The position numbers and the translations under genes were made by a program. The notes beneath the pieces are model-generated. The model ran no database searches. It saw only the letters and a program-made list of their open reading frames with translations, and was not told the origin of the DNA. This document shows, in pieces, positions 1 to 15,500 of a stretch of DNA of 64,000 nt. The number at the start of each line of letters is the position of its first letter. Positions within the stretch are counted from its first letter, which is position 1. Source of the DNA: Arcuatula senhousia (lineage: Eukaryota; Mollusca; Bivalvia; Mytilida; Mytilidae); the NCBI GenBank assembly GCA_963971305.1, contig OZ020306.1, positions 63,585,022 through 63,649,021 on the forward strand. The letters run 5' to 3'.

Positions 1-3000
1 CAACATCCTGCACACTGATATACACCCTCTCTACAAATCTACCTCCTGTGGAAAATTAATTTGTATACTGATATAGTCAGCATACACACCTGCCTCCTGG
101 GGAACATCATCCTGTACACTGATATACAGTCTCTCTACAAACCTGCCTCCTGTGGAACATCATCCTGTACTCTGAGATACTGATTCTCTACAAACTTACC
201 TCCTGGGGAACATCTTCCTGTACTCTGATATAAAATCATTCTATGCATCTTCCCTCTGGGGAACATCATCCTATATACTGATATACAGTCACTCTACAAA
301 CCTGCCTCCTGGGGAACATCATCTTGTACACTGATATTCAGTTTCTCTACAAACTTACCTCCTTGGGAACATCATCCTGTACTCTGATTGACAGTCACTT
401 TATACACCTGCCTCCGTGGGAACATCATCCTGTACACTGATATACAGTCACCCTACACACCTGCCTCCTTGGGAACATCATCCTTCATACTGATAAACAG
501 TCACTCTTAACGCCTGCCTCCTGGGGAACATCATCCTGTACTCTGATATAAAGTCATTCTATACATCTTCCTTCTGGGGAACATCATCCTATACACTGAT
601 ATACAGCCAATATACACACCTGCTTCATCCTATATAGTGATGTAGAGTCAATCTACAAACCTGCCTTCTGGGGAACATCTTCATTTAAACTGATATACGG
701 TCACTCTACACACCAGCCTCCTATGGAACATCATCTTGTACAATGATAAACAGTCACACTACACACCTGCCTTTTGGGGAACATCATACTCTATACTGAT
801 ATTCAGTCTCTCCACACACCTGCCTCCGGAGAACATCATCAGGTACACTGATATACAGTCACTCTACACACCTGCCTCCTTGAGAACATCATCCTGTACA
901 CTGATATACAGTGTATCTACACACCTGCCTCCTGGGGAACATCATCCTGTATACTAATATACAGTCACTTTTAACGCCTGCCTCCTGGGAATATCATCCT
1001 CTATACTGATATACAGTCACTATACAAACTGCCTCCTAGTTAACATCATCTTGTACACTGATATACAGTCACCCTATACGCCTGCCTTCTGGGGAACATC
1101 ATCTTGTATACTGATATACAGTTTCTCTACAAACATTCCTCCCAGGGAACATCATCCTAAACTCTGATTTAAAGTCACTCTTTACACCTGCCTTCCGCAG
1201 AACATCATCCTGTACACTAATATATAGTCTATCTACAAACCCGCCTCTTGGGGAACATCATCCTGTAAACTGATATACAGTAACTCTATACACATGCCTC
1301 CTGAGGATCATTATCCTGTACACTGATATACAGTCACTCTACATAACTGCCTCTTGGGGAACATTATCCTATACGCTGATAAACAGTCAGTCTACAAACC
1401 TGCCTCCTGGGGAACATCATCCTGTAAACTGATATACAGTCATTCTACACATCTGCCTCATGGGGACCATCATCCTGTACACAGATACAGTCACCCTATA
1501 CACCTGCCTCCTGGGGAACATCGTCCTGTACACAAATGCAGTCACTCTCATTTCCTGCCTCCTGAGGAACATCATCATGTACACTGATATACAGTCACTC
1601 TACAAATCTGCCTCCTTGGGAACATCATCTTGTACACTGATATACAGTCATCCTATACGCCTGCCTTCTGGGGAACATCATTTTGTATATTGATATACAG
1701 TTTCTCTACAAACCTACCTCCCAGGGAACATCATCCTAAACTCTGATTTAAAGTCACTCTATACACCTGCCTTCTGCAGAACATCATCCTGTATACAGTC
1801 TATCTACAAACCCGCCTCTTGGGGAACATCATCCTGTAAACTGATATACAGTAACTCTACGCACATGCCTCCTGAGGATCATTATCCTGTACACTGATAT
1901 ACAGTCACTATTTACACCTGCTTCATCCTATATAGTGATATACAGTCACTCTACATAACTGCCTCCTGGGGAACATCTATACACCTGCCTTCTGCGGAAC
2001 ATCATCCTGTATACAGTCTTTCTACAAACCCGCCTCTTGGGGAACATCATCCTGTAAACTGATATACAGTAACTCTATACACATGCCTCCTGAGGATCAT
2101 TATCCTGTACACTGATATACAGTCACTATTCACACCTGCTTCATCCTATATAGTTATATACAGTCACTCTACATAACTGCCTCCTGGGGAACATTATCCT
2201 ATACGCTGATAAACAGTCAATCTACAAACCTGCCTCCTGGGGAACATCATCCTGTAAACTGATATACAGTCATTCTACACATCGGCCTCATGGGGACCAT
2301 CATCCTGTACATAGACACAGTCACCCTATACACCTGCCTCCTGGGGAACATCGTCCTGTACACAAATGCAGTCACGCTCCTATACGCTGATAAACAGTCA
2401 ATCTACAAATCTGCCTCCTGAGGAATATCAACCTGTACACTGATATACAGTCACTCTTTAAACCTGCCTCCTGGGGTATATCATCTTGTACACTGATATA
2501 CAGTCACCCGATACGCCTGCCTCCTGGGGAACATCATCCTGTATACTGATATACAGTCACTCTACAAACCTGCCTCCTGGGGAACATCATCTTGTACACT
2601 GATATACAGTCACCCTATACGGCTGCCTCCTTGAGAACATCATCCTGTATACTGATATACAGTCATTCTACAAACCTGCCACCTGGGGAACATCATATAG
2701 TACACTGATATTCAGTCACCCTTCACACCTGCCTCCTGGGGAACTTCATCTTGTACACAGATATACAGTCTCTCTACAAACCTGCCTCCTTTGGTACATC
2801 GTCCTGGACTCTGATATACAGTCTATTTACAGACCTGCCTCTTGGGGAACATCATCGTGTACATAGATATACAGTTTCTCTACATTACTGCTTCCTGGGG
2901 AACATCATCCTGTACTCTGATATGAGGTCATTCTATTTATTTTCCTTCTGGGGAACATCATCAAGTACACTGATATACAGTCACTAAACACACCTGCTTC

Positions 3001-6000
3001 ATCCTATATAGTGATGTACAGACAATCTACAAACCTGCCTCCTGGGGAACAACTTCATGTAAACTGATATACAGTCACCCTACACACCTGCCTCCTGTGG
3101 AACATCGTCCTGTACACAAACGCAGTCACTTTAAACACCTGCCTCCTGAGGAACATCATCCTGTAAACTGATAAAGAGTCACTGTACATACCATCCTCCT
3201 ATTGATCCTCATCTTGTTCACTGATATACAGACTCTCTTCACACCAGCTTCCTGGGAAACATCATCTTGTACAATGATATACAGTCACCGTACACACATG
3301 CCTCCTGGGGAACATTATCCTCTATACTGATATACAGTCTTTTTACACACCAGCGTCCTGGGGAACATCATCTTGTACACTGATATACAATCACCATATA
3401 CGCCTGCCTCCTGGGGAACATCATCCTGTATACTGATATACAGTCACTCTACAAACCTGCCTCCAGGGGAACATCATCCTGTATACTGATAAACAGTCAC
3501 TCTTCAAACCTGCCTCCTGGGGGAAATCATCTAATACACTGATATTCAGTCACCCTACACACCTGCTTCCTGGGGAACTTCATCTTGTACACAGATATAC
3601 AGTCTCTACCAACCTGCCTCCTGTTGGACATCATCCTGTACTCTGATATACAGTTTCTCTACAAACCTACCTCCTGGGGAACATCATCCTGTACTCTGAT
3701 TTACAGTCACTCTATACACCTGCCTCCTGGGAAACATCATCATGTACACTGATATACAGTCACTCTACACACCTGCCATTTTGGGAACATTATCAAGTAC
3801 ACTGATATACAGTCACTAAACACACCTGCCTCCTTGAGAACATCATCCTATACACTGATATACAGTCACTATACAAACCTGCTTCATCCTATATAGTGAT
3901 GTACAGACAATCTAAAAACCTGCCTCCTGGGCAACATCATCTTGTACAATGACATACAGTCACCCTACACACCTGTCTCCTGGTAAACATCGTCCTGTAC
4001 ACAAATGCAGTCACTCTAAACACCTGCCTCCTGAGGAACATCATCCTGTAAACTGATATACAGTCACTGTACATACCTGCTTCCTGGGGAACATCTTCAT
4101 GTAAACTGATATACGGTCACTCTACACACCAGCCTCCTGGGGAACATCATCTTGTACAATGATAAACAGTCACCCTAAACACCTGCAATTTGGGGAACAT
4201 CATCCTCTATACTGATATTCAGTCATTCCACACACCTGCCTCCGGAGAACATCATCAGGTACACTGATATACAGTCACTCTACACACCTGCCTCCTTGAG
4301 AACATCATCCTGTTCACTGATATACAGTGTATCTACACACCTGATTCCTGGGGAACATCATCTTGTATACTAATAGAGTCACTTTTAACGCCTGCCTCCT
4401 GGGAATATCATCCTCTATACTGATATACAGTCAATATACAAACTGCCTCCTTGGGAACATCATCTTGTACACTGATATACAGTCACCCTATACGCCTGCC
4501 CTCTGGGGAACATAATCTTGTATACTGATATACAGTTTCTCTACAAACCTACCTCCCAGGGAACATCATCCTAAACTCTGATTTAAAGTCACTCTATACA
4601 CCTGCCTTCTGCGGAACATCATCCTGTACACTAATATACAGTCTATCTACAAACCCGCCTCATGAGGATCATTATCCTGTACACTGATATACAGTCACTA
4701 TTCACACCTGCTTCATCCTATATAGTGATATACAGTCACTCTACATAACTGCCTCCTGGGGAACATTATCCTATACGCTGATAAACAGTCAATCTACAAA
4801 CCTGCCTCCTGGGGAACATCATCCTGTAAACTGATATACAGTCATTCTACACATCTGCCTCATGGGGACCATCATCCTGTACACAGACACAGTCACCCTA
4901 TACACCTTCCTCCTGGGGAACATCGTCCTGTACACAAATGCAGTCACTCTCATTACCTGCCTCCTGAGGAATATCAACCTGTACAGTGATATACAGTCAC
5001 TCTACAAACCTGCCTCCTGGGGTACATCATCTTGTACACTGATATACAGTCACCCGATACGCCTGCCTCCTGGGGAACATCATCCTGTATACTGATATAC
5101 AGTCACTCTACAAACCTGCCTCCTGGGGAACATCATCTTGTACACTGATATACAGTCACCCTATACGGCTGCATCCTTGAGAACATCATCCTGTATACTG
5201 ATATACAGTCATTCTACAAACCTGCCACCTGGGGAACATCATATAATACACTGATATTCAGTCACCCTTCACACCTGCCTCCTGGGGAACTTCATCTTGT
5301 ACACAGATATACAGTCTCTCTACAAATCTGCCTCCTTTAGAAAATCATCCTGGACTCTGATATACAGTCTATCTACTGACCTGCCTCTTGGGGAACATCA
5401 TCGTGTACATAGATATACAGTTTCTCTACACAACTGCCTCCTGGGGAACATCATCCTGTACTCTGATATGAGGTCATTCTATTTATTTTCATTCTGGGAA
5501 CATCATCAAGTACACTGATATACAGTCACTAAACACACCTGCTTCATCCTATATAGTGATGTACAGACAATCTACAAACCTGCCTCCTGGGGAACAACTT
5601 CATGTGAACTGATATTCAGTCACCTTACACACCTGCCTCCTGTGGAACATCGTCCTGTACACATATGCAGTCACTTTAAACACCTGCCTCCTGAGGAACA
5701 TCATCCTGTAAACTGATATAGAGTCACTGTACATACCTGCCTCATATGGATCCTCATCGTGTCCACTGATATACGGACTCTCTTCACACCAGCCTCCTGG
5801 GAAACATCATCTTGTACAATGATATACAGTTACCATACACACCTGCCTCATAAGGAACATCATCCTCTATACTGATATACAGTCTTTTTACACACCAGCG
5901 TCCTGGGGAACATCATCTTGTACACTGATATACAATCACCATATACGCCTGCCTCCTGGGGAACATCATCCTGTATACTGATATACAGTCACTCTACAAA

Positions 6001-6035
6001 CCTGCCTCCTGGGGAACATCATCTAGTACACTGAA
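1..6035. repeat. 53-bp satellite array, block 1
   Basis: Continuous tandem repeats of about 53 bp. The consensus reads CCTCCTGGGGAACATCATCC, then TGTACACTGATATACAGTCA, then a CTCTACACACCTG tail. Unit copies differ by point changes and small deletions, and the array runs off the left edge of the window, so its true length is unknown. The length suggests roughly 110 units here. Larger duplications are visible: the segment near 1.46-1.69 kb recurs near 4.86 kb, and that near 2.75-2.99 kb recurs near 5.30 kb. This block is more diverged than the later higher-order part. I see no gene in it. Open frames here arise because 53 is not a multiple of three and the forward frames happen to lack stops. 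Confidence 0.95.
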
Positions 6036-6576
6036 ATCAAGGTAGATGGGATGTCTTTCACTGAGCATATTTTTGCACATCTGTTATAACTTTAAAATTT
6101 ATAATGCTTATCATTCTAATTGATTTCTATTGGGCTAGGTAAACATAGAAATTGATAATTACAAGATGAAATTGGATAAAAAACACCTTCTATTCGTATT
6201 TTGATATTTTCCCGTATTTTTTCAGGGGAGATAATTTGTATAGAAATAATACGGAAAATACACATTTTTTACTTTTTTTCAAACATTTTATGGTAAACTT
6301 TATTTTTTATTTAGTACATTTCAAAATCCATACAAAACAAAGATTTTCACCGATTTTAAGAAAAATCTATGGAGTAGATTTTTTTAGATAAAGGAAATTT
6401 GAATTTTCCCTATTGTTCCTATATAAAAATTACTAAAATCATGCATTTTTCAAAGTCGTTTTTACAAAAATTCTTATGGTGAACTTTTAATTTTATTATC
6501 CAGATTTATAGTACCAGTCTAGGGCTATTAAGGAAAATTATATGGATAAATTTTTAGACACCCCATCCACCTTAAG
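6036..6576. mobile_element. MITE-like element with terminal inverted repeats, inside the satellite
   Basis: About 540 bp of AT-rich non-satellite sequence interrupts the array. Its ends are inverted repeats of each other: AAGGTAGATGGGATGTC at 6039-6055, and GACACCCCATCCACCTTA at 6557-6574, whose reverse complement matches with two or three differences. The satellite resumes directly on both sides. No transposase reading frame is present, so this is a non-autonomous DNA element. A target-site duplication could not be fixed by eye because the flanking satellite is repetitive; the superfamily is therefore open. Confidence 0.7.
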
Positions 6577-9500
6577 TCACCCTAACACCTGCTTCCTGGG
6601 GAACATCATCCTGTATACTGATAAACAGTCACTCTACAAACCTGCCTCCTGGGGAAAATCATCTAATACACTGATATTCAGTCACCCTACACACCTGCCT
6701 CCTGGGGAACTACATCTTGTACACAGATATACAGTCTCTACCAACCTGCCTCCTGTGGAACAACATCCTGAACTCTGATATACAGTTTCTCTACAAACCT
6801 ACCTCCTTGGGAATATCATCCTGTACTCTGATTTACAGTCACTCTATACACCTGCCTCCTGGGAAACATCATCATGTACACTGATATACAGTCACTCTAC
6901 ACACCTGCCATTTGGGGAACATTATCAATTACACTGATATACAGTCACTCTACACACCTGCCTCCTTGAGAACATCATCCTGTACACTGATATACAGTCA
7001 CTATACACACCTGCTTCATCCTATAAAGTGATGTACAGACAATCTAAAAACCTGCCTCCTGGGGAACATCATCTTGTACTATGACATACAGTCACCCTAC
7101 ACACCTGCCTCCTGGTAAACATGGTCCTGTACACAAATGCAGTAACTCTAAAAACCTGCCTCCTGAGGAACATCATCCTGTAAACTGATATACAGTCACT
7201 GTACATACCTGCTTCCTTGGGAACATCTTCATGTAAACTGATATACAGTCACTTTACACACCAGGCTCCTGGGAAACATCATTTAGTACAATGATATACA
7301 GTCATCCTACACACGTGCCTCCTGTAGAACATCATCCTCTATACTGATATACAGTCACTCTACACACCAGCGTCCTGGGGAACATCATCTGGTACACTGA
7401 TATACAGTCACCCTATACGCCTGCGTCCTGGGGAACATCATCCTGTATACTGATATACAGTCACTCTACAAACCTGCCTCCTAAGGAACATCATCTAGTA
7501 CACTGATATTCAGTCACCCTATACCCCTGCCTCCTGGGGAACATCATCCTGTATACTGATATACAGTCACTATACAAACCTGCCTCTTGGGGAAAATCAT
7601 CTAGTACACTGATATTCAGTCACCCTACACACCTGCTTCCTGGGGAACTTCATCTTGTACACAGCTATACAGTCTCTACCAACCTGCCTCCTGTGGAACA
7701 TCATCCTGTACTCTGATTTACAGTCACTCTACACAACTGCCATTTGGGGAACATCATCAAGTACACTGATATACAGTCACTCTACACACCTGCCTCCTTG
7801 AGAACATCATCTTGTACACTGATATACAGTCACTCTATACACCTGCCTCTCGGGGAACATCATCTTGTACACTGATATTCAGTCACCCTACGCACTTGCC
7901 TCCTGGGGAACTTCATCTTGTACACAGATATACAGTCTCTCTACAAATACTATACACTTATATACAGTCTATCTACAAACCAGCCTCTTGGGGAACATCA
8001 TCCTGTAAACTGATATACAGTAACTCAATACACCTGCCTCCTGAGGATCATTATCCTGTACACCGATATGGAGTCACTATTCACATCTGGTTCATCCTAT
8101 ATAGTGATATACAGTCACTCTATATAACTGCCTCCTGGGTTGATTATCCTATACGCTGATAAACAGTCAATCTACAAACCTGCGTCCTGGGGAACATCAT
8201 CCTGTAAACTAATATACAGTCACTCTACACATCTGCCTCCTGCGGACTATCATCCTGTACACAAATACAGTCACCCTATACACCTGCCTCCTGAGGATCA
8301 TTATCCTGTACACTGATATGAAGTCACCCTTCACACCTGCCTCCTGGGAAACATCATCTTGTATACTGATATACAGTCACTCTACACATCTGCCTCCTGG
8401 GGAACATCATCCTGTACACAGATATACAGTCTATCTACAAACCTGCCTTTTGGGGAACATCATCCTCTACATAGATATACGGTCACTCTACACATCTGCC
8501 TCCTGGAAAACATCATCAAGTACACTGATATACAGTCACCCTTCACACCTTTTTCCTGGTGAACTTCATCTTGTACTCTGATATACAGTTCTTCTACAAA
8601 CTTACCTCCTGGGGAACATCATCCTGTACTCTAATTTACAATCACTCTATACACCAGCCTCCTGGGGAACATCATCCTGTACACTGATATACAGTCTTTC
8701 TACAAACCTGCCTCCTGGGGAACATCATCCTGTACTCTGATATAAAGTCATTCTATACATATTCCTTCTGGGGAACATTTTCCTGTACACTGATATACAG
8801 TCACTATACACACCTGCTTCATCCTATATAGTGATGTACAGACAATCTACAAACATGCCTCCTGGGGATCATCTTCATTGAAACTGAATACAGTCACTCT
8901 ACACACCAGCCTCCTGGGGAACATCATCTTGTACAATGATATACAGTCACCCTACAAACCTGCCTCCTGGGGAACATCATCCTCTATACTGATATACAGT
9001 CACTCTACACACCTGCCTCCTGGGGAACATCATCCTGTACATAGATATACAGTCTCTCTACAAACCTGCCTCCTGAGGAACATCACCCTGTACACTGATA
9101 TACAGTCACTATAAACACCTGCTTCATCCTATATAGTGATGTACAGACAATTTACAAACCTGCCTCCTGGGGAACATCTTCATGTAAACTGATATACAGT
9201 CACTCTACACACCAGCCTCCTGGGGAACATCATCTTGTACAATGATATACAGTCACCCTACACACCTGCCTCCTGGGGAACATCATCTTGTAAAATGATA
9301 TACAGTCACCCTACACACCTGCCTCCTGGGGAACATCATCCTCTATAATGATATACAGTCTTTCCACACACCTGGCTCCTGGGGAACATCATCCTGTATA
9401 CTGATAGACAGTCACTCTACAAACCTGCCTCCTGGGGAACATCATCTTGTACACTGATAAACAGTCACCTACACGTCTGCCTCCTGGGGAACATCATCTT

Positions 9501-12500
9501 GTACACAGATATACAGTCTCTCTACAAACCTGCCTCCTAGGGAACATCATCTTGTACACTGAAATTCAGTCACCCTACGCACTTGCCTCCTGGGGAACAT
9601 CATCCTGTCCTCTGATTCAAAGTCACTCTATAAACCCGCCTCTTGGGGAACATCATCCTGTAAACTGAAATACAGTAACTCTATACACCTGCCTCCTGGG
9701 AAACATCATCATGTACACTGATATACAGTCACTCTACACACCTGCCATTTGGGGAACATTATCAATTACACTGATATACAGTCACTCTACACACCTGCCT
9801 CCTTGAGAACATCATCCTGTACACTGATATACAGTCACTATACACACCTGCTTCATCCTATAAAGTGATGTACAGACAATCTAAAAACCTGCCTCCTGGG
9901 GAACATCATCTTGTACTATGACATACAGTCACCCTACACACCTGCCTCCTGGTAAACATGGTCCTGTACACAAATGCAGTAACTCTAAAAACCTGCCTCC
10001 TGAGGAACATCATCCTGTAAACTGATATACAGTCACTGTACATACCTGCTTCCTTGGGAACATCTTCATGTAAACTGATATACAGTCACTTTACACACCA
10101 GGCTCCTGGGAAACATCATTTAGTACAATGATATACAGTCACCCTACACACGTGCCTCCTGTAGAACATCATCCTCTATACTGATATACAGTCACTCTAC
10201 ACACCAGCGTCCTGGGGAACATCATCTGGTACACTGATATACAGTCACCCTATACGCCTGCGTCCTGGGGAACATCATCCTGTATACTGATATACAGTCA
10301 CTCTACAAACCTGCCTCCTAAGGAACATCATCTAGTACACTGATATTCAGTCACCCTATACCCCTGCCTCCTGGGGAACATCATCCTGTATACTGATATA
10401 CAGTCACTATACAAACCTGCCTCTTGGGGAAAATCATCTAGTACACTGATATTCAGTCACCCTACACACCTGCTTCCTGGGGAACTTCATCTTGTACACA
10501 GCTATACAGTCTCTACCAACCTGCCTCCTGTGGAACATTATCCTGTACTCTGATTTACAGTCACTCTATACACCAGCCTCCTGGGGAACATCATCCTGTA
10601 CACTGATAACAGTCACTCTACACAACTGCCATTTGGGGAACATCATCAAGTACACTGATATACAGTCACTCTACACACCTGCCTCCTTGAGAACATCATC
10701 TTGTACACTGATATACAGTCACTCTATACACCTGCCTCTCGGGGAACATCATCTTGTACACTGATATTCAGTCACCCTACGCACTTGCCTCCTGGGGAAC
10801 TTCATCTTGTACACAGATATACAGTCTCTCTACAAATACTATACACTTATATACAGTCTATCTACAAACCAGTCTCTTGGGGAAAATCATCCTGTAAACT
10901 GATATACAGTAACTCAATACACCTGCCTCCTGAGGATCATTATCCTGTACACCGATATGGAGTCACTATTCACATCTGGTTCATCCTATATAGTGATATA
11001 CAGTCACTCTATATAACTGCCTCCTGGGGAGATTATCCTATACGCTGATAAACAGTCAATCTACAAACCTGCGTCCTGGGGAACATCATCCTGTAAACTA
11101 ATATACAGTCACTCTACACATCTGCCTCCTGTGGACTATCATCCTGTACACAAATACAGTCACCCTATACACCTGCCTCCTGGGGAACATAGTCATGTAC
11201 ACAAATGCAGTCACTCTAAACACCTGCCTCCTGAGGAACATCATCCTGTAAACTGATATACAGTCACTGTATATACCTGCCTCCTGGGGATCCTCATCCT
11301 GTTCACTGATATACAGACTCTCTACACACCAGCCTCATGCGAAACATCATCTTGTACAATGATATACAGTCACCCTACACACCTGCCTCCTGGGGCATAT
11401 CATCCTCTATACTGATATACAGTCACTCTACAAACCAGTCTCCTGGGAAACATCATCTTGTACACTGATATACAGTCACCCTATACGCCTGCCTCCTGGG
11501 AAACATCATCCTGTATACTGATATAAAGTCACTCTACAAACCTGCCTCCTGGTGAAGATCATCTAGTACACTGATATTCAGTCACCCTATACAACTGCCT
11601 CCTGGGGAACATCATCCTGTATACTGATATACAGTCAATCTACACATCTGCTGCCTGGGGAACATCATCAAGTACACTGATATACAGTCACCCTTCACCT
11701 GCCTCCTGGGGAACTTCATCATGTACTCTGATATACAGTCACCCTTCATACCTGCCTCCTGGGGAACATCATTAAGTACACTGATATACAGTCACCCTTC
11801 ACACCTGAAATATAAAGGGGAAATATACATTCTCTACAAACCTGCCTCATGTGGAACATCATCCTGTACTCTGATTTACAGTCACTCTATACACCTGCCT
11901 CCTGGGGAACATCATCAAGTACACTGATATACAGTCACTCTACACACCTGCCATTTGGGGAACATCATTAAGTACACTGATATAGAGTCACTCTACACAC
12001 CTGCCATTTGGGACTGGGGAACTTCATCTTGTACACAGATATACAGTCTCTCTACAAATCTGCCTCCTGGGGCACATCATCTTGTACTCTGATTTAAAGT
12101 CACTCTATACACCTGCCTCCTGCGGAACATCATACTATACACTTATATACAGTCTATCTACAAACCAGCCTCTTGGGGAACATCATCCTGTAAACTGATA
12201 TACAGTAACTCTATACACCTGCCTCCTGAGGATCATTATCCTGTACACTGATATGAAGTCACCCTTCACATCTGCCTCCTGGGAAACATCATCTTGTATA
12301 CTGATATACAGTCACTCTACACATCTGCCTCCTGGGGAACATCATCCTGTACACAGATATACAGTCTATCTACAAACCTGCCTTTTGGGGAACATCATCC
12401 TCTACATAGATATACGGTCACTCTACACATCTGCCTCCTGGAAAACATCATCAAGTACACTGATATACAGTCACCCTTCACACCTTTCTCCTGGTGAACT

Positions 12501-15500
12501 TCATCTTGTACTCTGATATACAGTTCTTCTACAAACTTACCTCCTGAGGAACATCATCCTGTACTCTAATTTACAATCACTCTATACACCAGCCTCCTGG
12601 GGAACATCATCCTGTACACTGATATACAGTCTTTCTACAAACCTGCCTCCTGGGGAACATCATCCTGTACTCTGATATAAAGTCATTCTATACATATTCC
12701 TTCTGGGGAACATCATCCTGTACACTGATATACAGTCACTATACACACCTGCTTCATCCTATATAGTGATGTACAGACAATCTACAAACATGCCTCCTGG
12801 GGAACATCTTCATGGAAACTGAATACAGTCACTCTACACACCAGCCTCCTGGGGAACATCATCTTGTACAATGATATACAGTCACCCTACAAACCTGCCT
12901 CCTGGGGAACATCATCCTCTATACTGATATACAGTCACTCTACACACCTGCCTCCTGGGGAACATCATCCTGTACATAGATATACAGTCTCTCTACAAAC
13001 CTGCCTCCTGAGGAACATCACCCTGTACACTGATATACAGTCACTATAAACACCTGCTTCATCCTATATAGTGATGTACAGACAATTTACAAACCTGCCT
13101 CCTGGGGAACATCTTCATGTAAACTGATATACAGTCACTCTACACACCAGCCTCCTGGGGAACATCATCTTGTACAATGATATACAGTCACCCTACACAC
13201 CTGCCTCCTGGGGAACATCATCTTGTAAAATGATATACAGTCACCCTACACACCTGCCTCCTGGGGAACATCATCCTCTATACTGATATACAGTCTTTCC
13301 ACACACCTGGCTCCTGGGGAACATCATCCTGTATTCTGATAGACAGTCACTCTACAAACCTGCCTCCTGGGGAACATCATCTTGTACACTGATAAACAGT
13401 CACCTACACGTCTGCCTCCTGGGGAACATCATCTTGTACACAGATATACAGTCTCTCTACAAACCTGCCTCCTAGGGAACATCATCTTGTACACTGAAAT
13501 TCAGTCACCCTACGCACTTGCCTCCTGGGGAACATCATCCTGTCCTCTGATTCAAAGTCACTCTATAAACCCGCCTCTTGGGGAACATCATCCTGTAAAC
13601 TGAAATACAGTAACTCTATACACCTGCCTCCTGGGAAACATCATCCTGTATACTGATATAAAGTCACTCTACAAACCTGCCTCCTGGTGAAGATCATCTA
13701 GTACACTGATATTCAGTCACCCTATACAACTGCCTCCTGGGGAACATCATCCTGTATACTGATATACAGTCAATCTACACATCTGCTGCCTGGGGAACAT
13801 CATCAAGTACACTGATATACAGTCACCCTTCACCTGCCTCCTGGGGAACTTCATCATGTACTCTGATATACAGTCACCCTTCATACCTGCCTCCTGGGGA
13901 ACATCATTAAGTACACTGATATACAGTCACCCTTCACACCTGAAATATAAAGGGGAAATATACATTCTCTACAAACCTGCCTCATGTGGAACATCATCCT
14001 GTACTCTGATTTACAGTCACTCTATACACCTGCCTCCTGGGGAACATCATCAAGTACACTGATATACAGTCACTCTACACACCTGCCATTTGGGGAACAT
14101 CATTAAGTACACTGATATAGAGTCACTCTACACACCTGCCATTTGGGACTGGGGAACTTCATCTTGTACACAGATATACAGTCTCTCTACAAATCTGCCT
14201 CCTGGGGCACATCATCTTGTACTCTGATTTAAAGTCACTCTATACACCTGCCTCCTGCGGAACATCATACTATACACTTATATACAGTCTATCTACAAAC
14301 CAGCCTCTTGGGGAACATCATCCTGTAAACTGATATACAGTAACTCTATACACCTGCCTCCTGAGGATCATTATCCTGTACACTGATATGAAGTCACCCT
14401 TCACATCTGCCTCCTGGGAAACATCATCTTGTATACTGATATACAGTCACTCTACACATCTGCCTCCTGGGGAACATCATCCTGTACACAGATATACAGT
14501 CTATCTACAAACCTGCCTTTTGGGGAACATCATCCTCTACATAGATATACGGTCACTCTACACATCTGCCTCCTGGAAAACATCATTAAGTACACTGATA
14601 TACAGTCACCCTTCACACCTTTCTCCTGGTGAACTTCATCTTGTACTCTGATATACAGTTCTTCTACAAACTTACCTCCTGAGGAACATCATCCTGTACT
14701 CTAATTTACAATCACTCTATACACCAGCCTCCTGGGGAACATCATCCTGTACACTGATATACAGTCTTTCTACAAACCTGCCTCCTGGGGAACATCATCC
14801 TGTACTCTGATATAAAGTCATTCTATACATATTCCTTCTGGGGAACATCATCCTGTACACTGATATACAGTCACTATACACACCTGCTTCATCCTATATA
14901 GTGATGTACAGACAATCTACAAACATGCCTCCTGGGGAACATCTTCATGGAAACTGAATACAGTCACTCTACACACCAGCCTCCTGGGGAACATCATCTT
15001 GTACAATGATATACAGTCACCCTACAAACCTGCCTCCTGGGGAACATCATCCTCTATACTGATATACAGTCACTCTACACACCTGCCTCCTGGGGAACAT
15101 CATCCTGTACATAGATATACAGTCTCTCTACAAACCTGCCTCCTGAGGAACATCACCCTGTACACTGATATACAGTCACTATAAACACCTGCTTCATCCT
15201 ATATAGTGATGTACAGACAATTTACAAACCTGCCTCCTGGGGAACATCTTCATGTAAACTGATATACAGTCACTCTACACACCAGCCTCCTGGGGAACAT
15301 CATCTTGTACAATGATATACAGTCACCCTACACACCTGCCTCCTGGGGAACATCATCTTGTAAAATGATATACAGTCACCCTACACACCTGCCTCCTGGG
15401 GAACATCATCCTCTATACTGATATACAGTCTTTCCACACACCTGGCTCCTGGGGAACATCATCCTGTATTCTGATAGACAGTCACTCTACAAACCTGCCT

